Origin: Penelope pileata
Taxonomy: Eukaryota; Chordata; Aves; Galliformes; Cracidae
Assembly (NCBI GenBank): GCA_013396635.1
Contig: WBMW01005916.1
Coordinates: forward strand, 496,994-560,993
Length of the DNA: 64,000 nt
Direction of reading: 5' to 3'
Part shown: positions 27,195-36,890 of the stretch, piece by piece
Position numbering within the stretch: position 1 is the stretch's first letter
How the letters are laid out: every line of letters starts with the position of its first letter
Notes under the pieces: generated by a model
The model's database searches: none
Told to the model about the DNA's origin: nothing
What the model saw: only the letters and a program-made list of their open reading frames with translations
Position numbers and translations under genes: made by a program

Positions 27195-27485
27195 GTGGGA
27201 GAACTCTGCTCTCTCTGTCCCCCTCTGCTCTGCCCTCGTGAAGCCCCATCTGGAGTACTGCATCCAGGTCCATGGCCCCCAGCACAAGAAAGATGCAGAG
27301 CTGTTGGAGCAGGTCCAGAGGAGGCCATGAAGATGATCAGAGGGCTGGAGCACCTCTCCTATGCAGGAAGGCTGACGGAGCTGGGCTTGTTCACCCTGGA
27401 GAAGAGGAGGCTGCAGGGAGACCTCATTGTGGCCTTCCAGTACTTAAAGGGGGCCTACAGGAAAGCTGGGGAGGGGCTCTGTCAG
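27195..27485 (+). mobile_element. CR1 LINE fragment, end of the reverse-transcriptase ORF
   Basis: CTCGTGAAGCCCCATCTGGA, GTACTGCATCCAGGTCCATG, GCTGGAGCACCTCTCCTATG, GAGAAGAGGAGGCTGCAGGG and GACCTCATTGTGGCC are typical of CR1 where ORF2 ends. It accounts for an apparent 190-codon open frame over 27090-27662. A single reading frame is not kept relative to CR1 ORF2, so it is not a gene. Confidence 0.9.
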
Positions 27486-30400
27486 AGAGCAGGACAAGGT
27501 GAAGTTGGCTGCACCTACCACCAGAAGCTGGATGGGGTCTGGAGCTGTGGCTGTGAACATGCTTTAATTTCTGCATACACCCACTCCACACGGCACAAAG
27601 GGCAAGCGCTGGGAGGCGGAGGGAGCCCAGCCTCGGGCACTAAAACCCCTCAGCCAGAATAAAAACCTGACTGTGCCAGCCCTCAGGCCTCAGACAGCAC
27701 TGCAGGGGGCTGCAACCAGGCAGCAGCTGCTGAGAGGTGACCTCTCCCCACAGGACACTGTCCAGTGTCACTGAAGCCACCAATAATCAACTACCCCAGT
27801 TTTGCCACGCTGGCAAGTGCATTTTCTGGTCCACAGGTTTGCTCTATGCCACACCATCACCAGACCACGTCACTGAGTACCCCCACTTAACCTTGTGCAA
27901 GAGATGCCTGAATGCTGGCAAAGCAGGAGGGCCTCTCTGTCACATCGCCCTATTCCCAAACACCCCTAGAGGCCTTCTATTCCAGCTACAGAGTCCCCAG
28001 GAGCTAAAAATCCCTGCTTCCATGGGGGCCCCTCTGCCACCTTCACGTGCCTGGGGCTTGCTGCTCTCCTGGCGGTACCTGCTGCTGTCCCACCTTGGTG
28101 CGGGGAAGCAGGCTGAGCCCTGAACAAGGTCCTATCTTGCCAAGGTCAGGGGCAAAGAGGTTTTCACAGGGTGGTTCCTGTTTCCACACGAAGGACAAGC
28201 TGTTCAAAACTGTCTCTGGTCTTTCCAGTGTACTGAAATCATCTAAAATACTATTTCAAAAAAACACCTTCCTGAAACTATCACAGAGCTCTTTCCCTAC
28301 CTTCTTTTTGTCAGCAGTGGGCGCAGCACTACTTTATACCAAAAAGCTGGTGCTGAAGTGTCACATGTCCCTCTTGCAGCTGGGAAGCTTCAACAGGACC
28401 TCGGAGGGGAGATTACACACGGAAAAAGAGGGATTCAGTTTTCCCTTTAAAGCCAGGCATGCTAAGAAGAGCAATGTTCTCACACTGCAGCTTCTGACCT
28501 TACCTTTCTCTGTAAATTGCCTTCTGGACTCACAGCTAATGAAAAGCCTATTACTAAGAAGGCACATAAATCTCCTTAGATCCCTGGAATAAAGAGGGAA
28601 AATTAGAATTTCTTTCAAATAAAGAAAGTAGAACATGATGAATTCAGAAAGCCCAGCTGCTCTCTGGGAAAAAATGTCAGCAGTCTCACCCAAGCACAAA
28701 CATGTACGCACAAAGAAAACAGTTTGGTGGAAACAAATGGGGAAGAAAGCTGCTGGATGACACCTGGGAGAGTCACTCAAACAGGAGAAAACAGAGTGAA
28801 GAGAAACCTGTCTGCACCTTGCAAATCTGCCCTAAAACTACACAATTTGGAACGTTGTGTTTGATGCAATACAAATAAGTAATTCAGAGGAAGTTGCCAT
28901 AAAAACTTTTTGCAGGGTTCACTGTTTATGCCAAGCACTGGGGGCCTTTTCTATGCCCTGGGCTTGGCATGTCAAGCGTGTAGGGAGCTGAACGTTCACC
29001 TCTGGCACCCGGGTTGCGAAAGCTGGCACCGGGCGCTTACATAACCATTGGGACAGGCGGCACGGGCAGGGCTGGACCCTGGACAGACAGACGGACAGAG
29101 GGAAGGACGGCAGGAGCGGCCCGCAGCCTTGCCTCTGGCACGGCCCAACCACGGCGCACAGCCCAACACACCCCCGGGGAAAGTCCAGGGCCGGGCCAGC
29201 CACCAGCACCTCCTCTGTGAGAGATGTGCCCACTGGGATTCAGTGACCGGCGAGGTTGTTTACTGGGACACCAGGGTACCATGAAACTGAGGAAATGTAC
29301 TGTGAAAAGCCAGTGTTGCCGTCATTCCCCAAGTGGAACATCAGCGCCATTTCCCCTGAGGGTCCTCAGCCTTCCCACCTCCAGGATGACAGGCCCTGGT
29401 CAGCACCACCACTCTGCTTTTCAAGCAGAACCCAGACACCAGCAGTGCATAAATACTCTGTTCACCATTTGCAGGACAGCTTCCAAACATACAGCTATAG
29501 GCCTACAACACCCCACCCCCAAGCCACCTCCTTGCTTGGGGCACCCCCAGCCCACTCCCCAGCCCTAACCCCCTGTGTGCCATCGAGCATGTGGCCACCA
29601 GGACACCTGCACACTGCAGGGCCAGCACCTCCACCAGCGTGCGCCCTGCAAGGAGAAGTGTCAGTTGCAGTCAAAGCCCGGCGCCGTCATGGTGCCTGCT
29701 CTCCCTGCCTCCCCCATGGGCCGCTCCCACCTCACGGCATCACCAGCAAGGGGCACACAGCAGAACTCCAGCAGGCAGCGTGACCCAACAGGCCTGCCAT
29801 GCCCCAACAGCCCCCCACCTGCCTGCAGGCCTCCGGCAGCCGCGCCACACCCCACAGGTGCACAGAAGCTAACGCCAAAATGCTGATCGGCAACCTAAAG
29901 GCAGAGCACTGGGATCCTCTCTCAGGAGACGGGCGGCAGGTGGAATAGAAATCCTTTCCCCCAGGTGCTAACTGGGGATGAACCGCCCTCCCATTGCTCA
30001 GCTGCAGTACAAGGAGCGGGGCAGGGCGAGGGCAGCCATGGGGCACGCAGCACAGGGCTGATGGCTGGAGGGGCCGCCTCCCCAAGCAGGAGGAAGGGTC
30101 CTTACCCTCAGCTCATTGCCAATCTCAAGGAGTTTGGGGAAAACATCGCTTTGCTTAACAAGCTGGGAAAACATTACTGGTCAGACGGGTATTTTTAATC
30201 AGGAACTTTGATCTGCTGGGCCTGGGATTTACACAGCACTGGGAGAGGACTGAGGCTCTGCAGGATGTCTGAAGCGTCAGTGCCTCCGGGGTGAGCACAG
30301 GTCAGCAAACTAGAAAAAAGCCTTTCGAGCAGCCTTCCCAGCCTGGCACGCTTCCCTGGCCCCTGGAAGTCCAGCCAGACACATCAGGACAGCCAAGGGG

Positions 30401-30699
30401 GAGATGCAGGATGCTTCAGAAAGCTGAGTCACACGTACCCAAAATGAACTGCTCCATCCACACCTGGGAGCTCAGCCAGCCCAGCTCAGCCCTTCCTTCC
30501 CCTTCCTGGACCCCCGCGGCTCCCCAGGGCTCAGCTCCCTGTTTTTCAGTCACCTCCACTGGAAGCCGTGTAACTACCAGGGCTGAAGGCAGGCCCGGGC
30601 CGGCAGCTGCCCGCACGCTGCGGCTCGTTCCCGCTGAGCAGAAGGGCGGCACAGGGAACCGCGCTGCTGGGAGCACCGCTCTGATACCCCAGGAGCGAG
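27486..30699. other. Intergenic DNA upstream of the NOCT CpG island
   Basis: GC content rises toward the promoter from about 29.0 kb. Open frames here are Pro/Ala/Arg/Ser-rich on both strands, as expected of GC-rich non-coding DNA. No repeat or exon is supported. Confidence 0.6.
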
Positions 30700-30894
30700 G
30701 ACACGGATGCTTGTGCCCGTGATCACGGGCGGGGATAGCAGAGTGGCACTGGCGCTCAGGGAGTGGCCGGGGTGGGCGCTGGGAGGCGCGGGGCCGCTGC
30801 CTCTGCAGCCCCCGATCTCCGGGATGCGGCTGCGGTGCCGCCACACGCGCACACCGCGCGGCGCTGACCCGCACGAGCCGCCCGCCCTCGGCCG

Positions 30895-30990
30895 CGTCAC
30901 GCGGGGGCGAGAGCGCCGCAACAGGGCTCGTGCATCCCCACCCCGCTGCGCGGTGACGCGCACGGAGCGTCACTCTGCTCCCGACGTCAC
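30895..30990. promoter_or_regulatory. NOCT: Cluster of four CRE-like (CGTCA/TGACG) sites
   Basis: CGTCA is at 30895-30899, TGACG at 30954-30958, CGTCA at 30968-30972 and CGACGTCA at 30982-30989. The last differs from the full palindromic CRE TGACGTCA by one base. CREB/ATF proteins bind such sites. In Xenopus retina, night-time nocturnin transcription is reported to depend on a CRE-like promoter element that binds phosphorylated CREB, so the cluster is a plausible functional element. Binding here is inferred. Confidence 0.55.
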
Positions 30991-31184
30991 GCGGGGCCGC
31001 CTGAGACGCTTCTGCCGGGCGAAACCACCCCGAGGCCACGCGGGGGGGAGCGCGGCGGCCCGCGCGGCGCGGCCTCAGGCTCCGCTTCGCCGTCCGCGGC
31101 ACCGAGAGGCGCGGAACGGCCGGAAGAGACCTCGCCCTCGGTCCCCGCTCCGGGCTTGGCCGGGAAGGGGAGGAGGCGCGCGCG

Positions 31185-31209
31185 ATGCTCCCCCACCCTG
31201 GCGGCGCTG
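31185..31209 (+). other. Speculative NOCT first coding segment
   Basis: An ATG at 31185 opens eight codons, then one extra base before GTACGC at 31210. That leaves phase 1, as needed to join the exon at 33801 and read on into C-S-M-G-N-S. It is the only ATG-plus-GT pair in this part of the CpG island that I found with the right phase. The donor is a weak match to consensus and the peptide is much shorter than the mammalian leader of about 66 residues, so this may be chance. Confidence 0.15.
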
Positions 31210-31720
31210 GTACGCGCCGGACGCGCCGCCGCCTCCGCCCGTAAAAGCGGCGCCGCGGGGCGGCCGCGGAGCTGCCGCTGGAGCCGNACGGCCCCAGTCC
31301 AGCTCTGCCCCGGCGGCAGCCGGGCGGCTCCGGGTGGAGCTGAGGGCACCGGGTCCCCGAGGGGTGACCCCTTTGGCTGCCTGAGCGGCTCCGCCTCACC
31401 GCGCGGCTGCCGGGGGCGCGCCGCCCGCCCGCAGCAGCCCCCGTCCCCGAGAGGCTGGGGAGAGCCCTGCCGGGTCCCGGCCCGCTCCTTGCTCCCAGGA
31501 GCCCCGTCCCAGGCCCCGCTGGGCACGAGGCCGCCTGAGGCCACCCGCTGGCACAGTCCGTGTCCCCACACGGGGTCAGGGCCGAGCGACCTGCCAGCGG
31601 GCCCTGCCGCTCAGCTGCGGGCACCACAACCTGCCCGGCTGGGCCCAGCGCGTCCCCGCGGGCTGCCCGGGCAAGGCTGGTGCCACAGCCCCTGGGGCGG
31701 GCCTGGGGCCACAGCACGCA

Positions 31721-33800
31721 CCTCGGGGACACCTCTCTCTGTGTGTGGGGCTGGGGCAGCGCGGTGCTATGGGCAGGGAGGGCCTGCAGGCAGCAGGGTG
31801 CTCCTGCTGGAGGGCTGCGAGGCAGCCTGGAGCTGTAGGGAACACATGTGTGTGCCCCAGGGCTGGCGGTGAAGGCAACCCACAGTCAGCACTCTTGAGG
31901 AGAGCGGTTTCCAGCACACGTCCTGAGCAGCGATCCCACGTTGCTCAGGCAGGGTTTCAGCTCCCTCCGTGTGCTCCGGCAGTGACAGGCACCAGGTCCC
32001 GCCGTGACATTCACGCCTCACCGGCTCTGGTGCCAAAATCAGGGCTCCAGTGTCAAGCGGCAGCAGGGGCCGTGCATGCCGCGTGACGCCCTGCAGTGAG
32101 GCTGGGGCCAGAGGCAGAGGGAGGGTGCAGCGGGGGCCCTGGCCCCAGTGCCTCCCACAGCTTCGGCCCTTAGCTCTGAAGCAAAGTCCTTACAATGAAG
32201 TACAAGTCCTGGAAGTCAGTCTGTCCCGTGCCACCGCTAGGTGACAAGCCTTGAACTTTGCGCCTTGTTCTTCAGAAGGTCAATGGGGAGTTCAAACTCT
32301 TCCCTTCCTGCACCAAGGCCCCACCCTTGCTAAGAAGGCCTTTCTTAGCCCTTTCTCTTCCTTCTCCTTTTACGCACCCTGAGTAATCGCGGGCAGGCGC
32401 TGAGCTGGCCTTCCCTGTTGCAACATCGCACCGTGGGAGCTGGCTGCGCTCACCGCCTGCTGCTGAAGGGCAAGCTGGGCAGCGTGCCTGTCCCCTGTGC
32501 ACGGTGCTGCAGCAGAGCTCATCCTGGCGAGTTGCAGGGCAGTCAGCTCGTGCTGCAAGGGTCTCAGGACAGCGACCTTGTACGTGCCTCACTGCCATGG
32601 ATGCGTTTAGCAAAATTAGGCGAGGAGCTCCCGTGGTGTTGTTAAAAGCTGCATTGATTTCCCTGGTTCCTGCGTGGCTGCCTGGCAGCTCTGGCCACAC
32701 GTAGGCGGGCCCTTCTGTAAGCAGCAGGGAACACATGCTGCTTTCTGCTCCCCATCCCCCTGCAGCCGCGTCGGGCCCTGCTCAGGGACTTTGTGTTTAT
32801 GCCCCTTTCCCTGGCCATTAAATGCATCTCTTCTCGTTAAGCTCTGCTCAGCTCCTCAGCAGTAGTTTTAAACTGATGAAGACTCTAGGAACTGAAGTGC
32901 TGCAGGCAGTCCCCTAGGGAGAGCCTCAGGCTTGGGCTGTTCTACAGAATCCCCAACTGAGCATAACAGAGGCACTTTCCATTGGTTTACACATCTGGAA
33001 CATTTTAAAGTATTTTTTTAGTGTCTTTAAAAGTGCCCATTTTAGAAGGTTGTGAGTCTCCTGCTGCAGGTTTGTTGTTCCCTCTGTCCCTCCTGTTTCC
33101 TGAGGTGCCAGGGCTCCTGTCTGGCTGCTTGCCCCTGTCAGGCCTGTCGCTGCCACATGCCTGTCACCAGCCCTCACAGAGGGCAGTGCTGGGGACCCCC
33201 GCTGCCACTCCTCATCGCAAGGTGTAAGCCTGCACAGGCATTGCCTGCTTGGGGAAAGTTGCTGCTGTAAGGGCAAAGGAAGTCTTGATCAGAGGTTGCT
33301 ATCAAACATTAACCTGAGGCAGCGAGTCAGCCTGCCCGCTGCTCTGCGGGCTGGAGGCCTGCAGCCATCCAGGTGGGCACAGGGCACCGGGCTGTGCAGC
33401 GCGCTGCCTTCGTTAGCGCTGCGTGTGAAAGGGGAGCAGGCAGCATCCATCTACCTGCTGGGCCCTCCTCGGTGGGGAGAGAAACACTGTGCTTCATTCC
33501 ACTTTTTACAAGGCATGCAGAAGTTGATCACAGCTCTGCTGTTCTGGATGAAGGACTCCTTTTTCCCCTTACGGGACACTTGCACGCTGTCTTAATCAGG
33601 AGGGTTTGCATGCTGCAGAGGTTACAGCGCCTGGTAACGAGCAAAACATGATGGGACTGTGGACAGAGCTAATCCCTATCTCTGCACCCTGTTTATTTTG
33701 TCTCGAGAGCAAGTTCCTGCACAAGCCCCATGTTACTCATGCATAACGAGGTTATCTGTAAGGCACACAGATGTTTCTAACACCAGTTTTCCCTCTGCAG
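31721..33800. other. Sequence between CpG island and first identified NOCT exon
   Basis: This is probably NOCT intron 1. It is fairly GC-rich at its 5' end and falls to ordinary composition by 32.8 kb. I see no recognisable repeat and no exon with convincing splice sites. Confidence 0.5.
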
Positions 33801-34070
33801 CCTGTTCCATGGGAAACAGCACCAGCCGGCTCTACAGTGCGCTTGCCAAGACACTGAGCAGCAGCGCCGTGTCCCAGCACCAGGACTGCCTGGAGCAGCC
33901 CGACTCGGCGCACCTGGATCCAATAGACCCCAAGGATCTGCTGGAGGAATGCCAGATTGTTCTGCAGAAACGGCCACCCCGCTTTCAGAGGGACTTTGTG
34001 GACCTGAAGAAAAACACAGCCAGTAACCACCGCCCGATCCGGGTCATGCAGTGGAACATCCTCGCCCAAG
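33801..34070 (+). CDS. NOCT: NOCT middle exon (first one identified here)
   Basis: The exon begins after the acceptor TTTTCCCTCTGCAG and ends CTCGCCCAAG before the donor GTAGGA at 34071. Its first two bases (CC) complete a codon begun in the previous exon (phase 1). The next codons are TGT TCC ATG, matching the C-S-M of mammalian nocturnin. The Met at 33809 has G at +4 but T at -3, so it is only a moderate initiation context. The encoded region is the N-terminal linker, including PIDPKDLLEECQ and RPPRFQRDFVDLKK, leading into the first strand of the EEP domain. Confidence 0.95.
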
Positions 34071-35605
34071 GTAGGAGCTCAGGTTGTAACCTGGAGACCA
34101 AATGCGGCAGTGAGAAGTCTTAAGTGCAGAGGTGTCCATACAGTTAGATGGGTCTGGGACTGGCAGGGCAACGGGAGGGAGATGAAGGCCCAACTGATAG
34201 GGGGGAGATTTTCAGCACTTGAAATAGCAACTTGCCTTCTGCTCTGAAAGAAAGAAGAAAGGTCTTCCTCTTCTTGCATCTCCGAATCCAAAGGTTACTC
34301 TGAACACCTGTCTTAGCAGAGTATGGTTTGTCCAAAAAGCTGTGCCTGTTGCTTTTAGTTGTCAGCCCCCAGAAGAGAGACCCATCATTTTTGTAAAGCT
34401 TCTCTATGGTTTTCTAATTAGCGCGTTGGTGAACCATTCAGGGATTCAGATGGTTTACAGGAATTCTTAATTCTTCCAATTAATCGCTACCAATTTTTCG
34501 CAGAGCCCTAAAGTCAGGACTGTAAATTGAATTATGCAGCAGCCTCACCTTAACATCTTTGGGGTGGGAGGGAGAAATCCAAGGAACTGCCCTCATATTC
34601 TGCAGTTCAGTCACTCCTGTACTGCTGCATTTTTCTCAGGTAAGCTGTGACAGCCACAGGGGGAAGCCCTTGCCCCAGTGTAGCGACCTTTGGGAAGAGT
34701 GGGAAGAAGTCTTTAATCTGACTCGCTTTTGCAGCTGATAACTTCTTCCTTTCATGCCCCCAATTTCAGCTCTCGGAGAAGGCAAAGACAATTTTGTTCA
34801 GTGCCCCATGGAAGCTCTGAAGTGGGAGGAAAGGAAGTGCCTCATCCTGGAGGAAATCCTTGCCTACAAGCCGGATATCTTGTGCCTGCAAGAGGTCGAC
34901 CACTACTTTGACACCTTCGAGCCACTCCTCAGCCGCCTGGGCTACCAGTGTACTTTCTTCCCGAAGCCGTGGTCCCCGTGCCTAGATGTGGAGCAGAACA
35001 ATGGGCCGGATGGCTGCGCCTTGTTTTTCCTCAAAGAACGCTTTGAGCTCATCAACAGCGCGAACATTCGGCTCACTGCCATGAAGCTGAAGACCAACCA
35101 AGTAGCCATAGCTCAGACGCTGAAGTGCAATGAAACTGGAAGACTGTTCTGCATCGCCGTCACCCACCTGAAAGCTCGTACTGGCTGGGAGAGGTTTCGG
35201 TCTGCGCAGGGCTGCGATCTTCTCCAGAACCTGAAGAGCATTACCCAGGGTGCAAAGATCCCTCTGATAATCTGTGGAGACTTCAATGCAGAGCCAACCG
35301 AGGAGGTCTACAGAGAATTCTCTAACTCCAGCCTCAACCTGAACAGCGCATACAAGCTGCTGAGCCCCGACGGGCAGTCAGAGCCCCCCTACACCACCTG
35401 GAAGATCCGGCCCTCGGGCGAGTGCCGGCACACACTGGATTATATCTGGTATTCCCAGCACGCCTTGAATGTGAACTCAGCCCTGGGCTTGCTGACTGAA
35501 GAGCAAATTGGGCCCAACAGGCTGCCCTCATTCAATTACCCTTCAGATCACCTGTCTCTGGTGTGTGACTTTAGTTTTAACCAAGACCCTGACAGACTGT
35601 TATAA
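33809..35605 (+). CDS. NOCT: Nocturnin, last two coding exons: join(33809..34070, 34770..35605)
   Basis: Nocturnin is an exonuclease-endonuclease-phosphatase (EEP) family enzyme. It was long described as a circadian deadenylase and is now known as a metal-dependent NADP(H) 2'-phosphatase, found in cytosol and mitochondria. Joining the two exons from the ATG at 33809 gives 365 residues, which matches the human protein from its internal Met 67 to the end. Motifs visible in order: MGNSTSRLYSALAKTL at the start, IRVMQWNILAQ (about 77-87), the metal-binding Glu in CLQEVDHYFD (E129), THLKARTGWERF, the catalytic GDFNAEP (Asp about 258), LDYIWY, and SDHLSLVCDF with the catalytic His near 348. All catalytic residues are present and there is no frameshift. 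Codons before 33809 (CC TGT TCC) continue the frame into an unidentified first exon, so the full protein is probably longer, with a mitochondrial leader in mammals. It converges on ELF2. Identification is near certain; the true start is not. Confidence 0.96.
34071..34769 (+). other. NOCT: NOCT intron between the two identified coding exons
   Basis: This 699-base intron runs from GTAGGA to TTTCAG and interrupts a codon after its first base. No repeat or further exon is seen inside it. Confidence 0.93.
34770..35605 (+). CDS. NOCT: NOCT last exon with the catalytic EEP domain
   Basis: The acceptor is CCCCAATTTCAG; the exon's first two bases complete the Ala codon split by the 699-base intron (G|CT). 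The exon holds nearly the whole catalytic domain, from LGEGKDNFVQ to the stop TAA at 35603-35605. It has the metal-ligand Glu in LQEVDHYFD, the DNG-like NNGPDGCALFF segment, GDFNAEPTEEVY, and the terminal SDHLSL histidine motif. Having the domain in one large terminal exon matches the three-exon structure known for vertebrate NOCT. Confidence 0.97.
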
Positions 35606-36890
35606 TTTGTTGGAATGCCACCTGGTATTGCAGTGTCTTAATTCACCATTGTTTTGTTTTACTGAAAACTTCTGAGGCTGGAAGCTATTAAGGATGAGGA
35701 AATACTGGTGACTAAACATTCTTTCAGGCACTTGTTTGGAATTACACTTGCTCTTCCAAGCTCGTTCATCTGTAGCCTCTGAGGGAGGAAAAAAGGAGTC
35801 AGTGTTCTCTTAGTGGTGGTCTTGCCATATTAAGGTTTGAGAACTGGAAGGGAAATGAGCTTTATCCTTTCACTAACCCCTATGTCTAAGAGTCTAATCC
35901 TCTAATGAATCCGGAGGCCTGAGTATTTAAATTTAAGCACTTGTTTGTGTGAAACAATTTGCCCTGGCAGCATGCTAATTTTGTTTATTTCATGTTAAGC
36001 TTATGCTGGTACCAAAGGGAACAAGGCTTGACTTTTCAGTTAGGTTCTCTTAACTCCTTTTCTGTTGCAGTATGAAGTAAGCTCACTGCAGCTTAGACAG
36101 GAACAAATCTCATACTGGTGTAGCCTTCTCATTTCTGTGTGGCTTAAGATGAAGACTTCATTCCAAAGTGAATGGATAATAGCATAGTGTAATCAAGGCC
36201 GCCCGCAGTAAGAGCAAGCGAGGAATCAGAGGCTAACTGCTGTACACCATGTAGCAATAGCCTCACTTTTCCAAAAGAATCTGCATGTGTCCATCACACA
36301 CACGGTCTGTAGGTATACACAGTAACTGGTACCTCTTCTGTGCTTCCCTCCAGAGGACATGCCTAACCTGGGAGTATTTTCTTGTCTGCTTCAAGTATTA
36401 CTTTTCTAAATGGTTTAAATTTATAGTTTTGTCAATCTTGCAGTTTCAGTAAAGGGCCAATCTTCGTTTTGAAAGACTTCTATTTATCTTCAGAATCTAA
36501 AGCTACACTGGAACCTGTTAGAAGATAAATTTTATTTATTTTGAGAAGTTGGTGATCCTGTACCTGACTTGAAACCACACAGCAATAGCACTCAGGAGCA
36601 CCTACGGGTCCTGAGGTGTGTTAGCATGGCAGCTGTTGTGGTGCCACTGGTATGTGGCAGTGACTGGTGCTCACTGGTATGACGCAGGCATTGCATATTA
36701 TGGATTGGAAGTGTGCCTCTGTGCCAGAACATGGGGAAGGGAGAGGAGAGAATCAGTGGCGGTGGGCTGACATGTAGATAGTTTGCAGAGACTGGGCAGA
36801 GCTAATGAAGCAGTACTTCCATGTAAAGTAAGGCCCCTAGTAATTCTTAAATGTTCCAAGTGTTTATTAATAAAGTCTTTGGGGAAAAAA
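35606..36890 (+). other. NOCT: NOCT 3' untranslated region
   Basis: This stretch follows the TAA stop and runs to the poly(A) signal, about 1.28 kb. It is AT-rich and contains TTTATTTATTTT at 36531-36542, which overlaps AU-rich instability motifs. Such a motif would fit the short-lived, rhythmic and acutely induced NOCT mRNA described in other vertebrates, but its function here is inferred. The exact end is estimated as about 15 bases after the AATAAA. Confidence 0.8.
36869..36874 (+). terminator. NOCT: Poly(A) signal AATAAA of NOCT
   Basis: A canonical AATAAA hexamer is followed about 25 bases later by the GT-rich stretch GTAGTGTGTCTAG, a typical downstream element. It is the first such signal in a good context after the NOCT stop codon. 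Confidence 0.8.

Larger units (their letters stand above)
30700..31720. promoter_or_regulatory. NOCT: CpG island, likely NOCT promoter
   Basis: The sequence changes abruptly from mixed composition to very GC-rich DNA dense in CpG, with GC-box-like GGGGCGG and GGGCGG words. It lies about 2-3 kb upstream of the first identified NOCT exon and on its 5' side. No clear TATA box is seen; GTAAAAG near 31241 is a weak candidate. One undetermined base sits at 31287. Long open frames on both strands here are a by-product of the high GC content. The assignment to NOCT rests on position, since no other gene start is visible nearby. Confidence 0.75.

Noticed and set aside
27090..27662. 190-codon open frame on the plus strand
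   Set aside because: Its centre is a CR1 fragment and its ends match nothing, so it is not a gene.
28047..28592. 181-codon open frame on the plus strand
   Set aside because: It has no recognisable protein similarity, no splice context and a mixed composition typical of chance.
30265..30296. ATGTCTGAAGCG...CCGGG followed by GTGAGC as a possible NOCT first exon
   Set aside because: The donor is strong but leaves phase 2, whereas the exon at 33801 needs phase 1, and it lies upstream of the CpG island. It could only be an untranslated exon, for which there is no evidence.
30416..31732. 438-codon open frame on the minus strand across the NOCT CpG island
   Set aside because: Its Arg/Pro/Ala/Gly-rich composition, an N inside it, several equally long overlapping frames on both strands and no known motif show it is an effect of high GC content.
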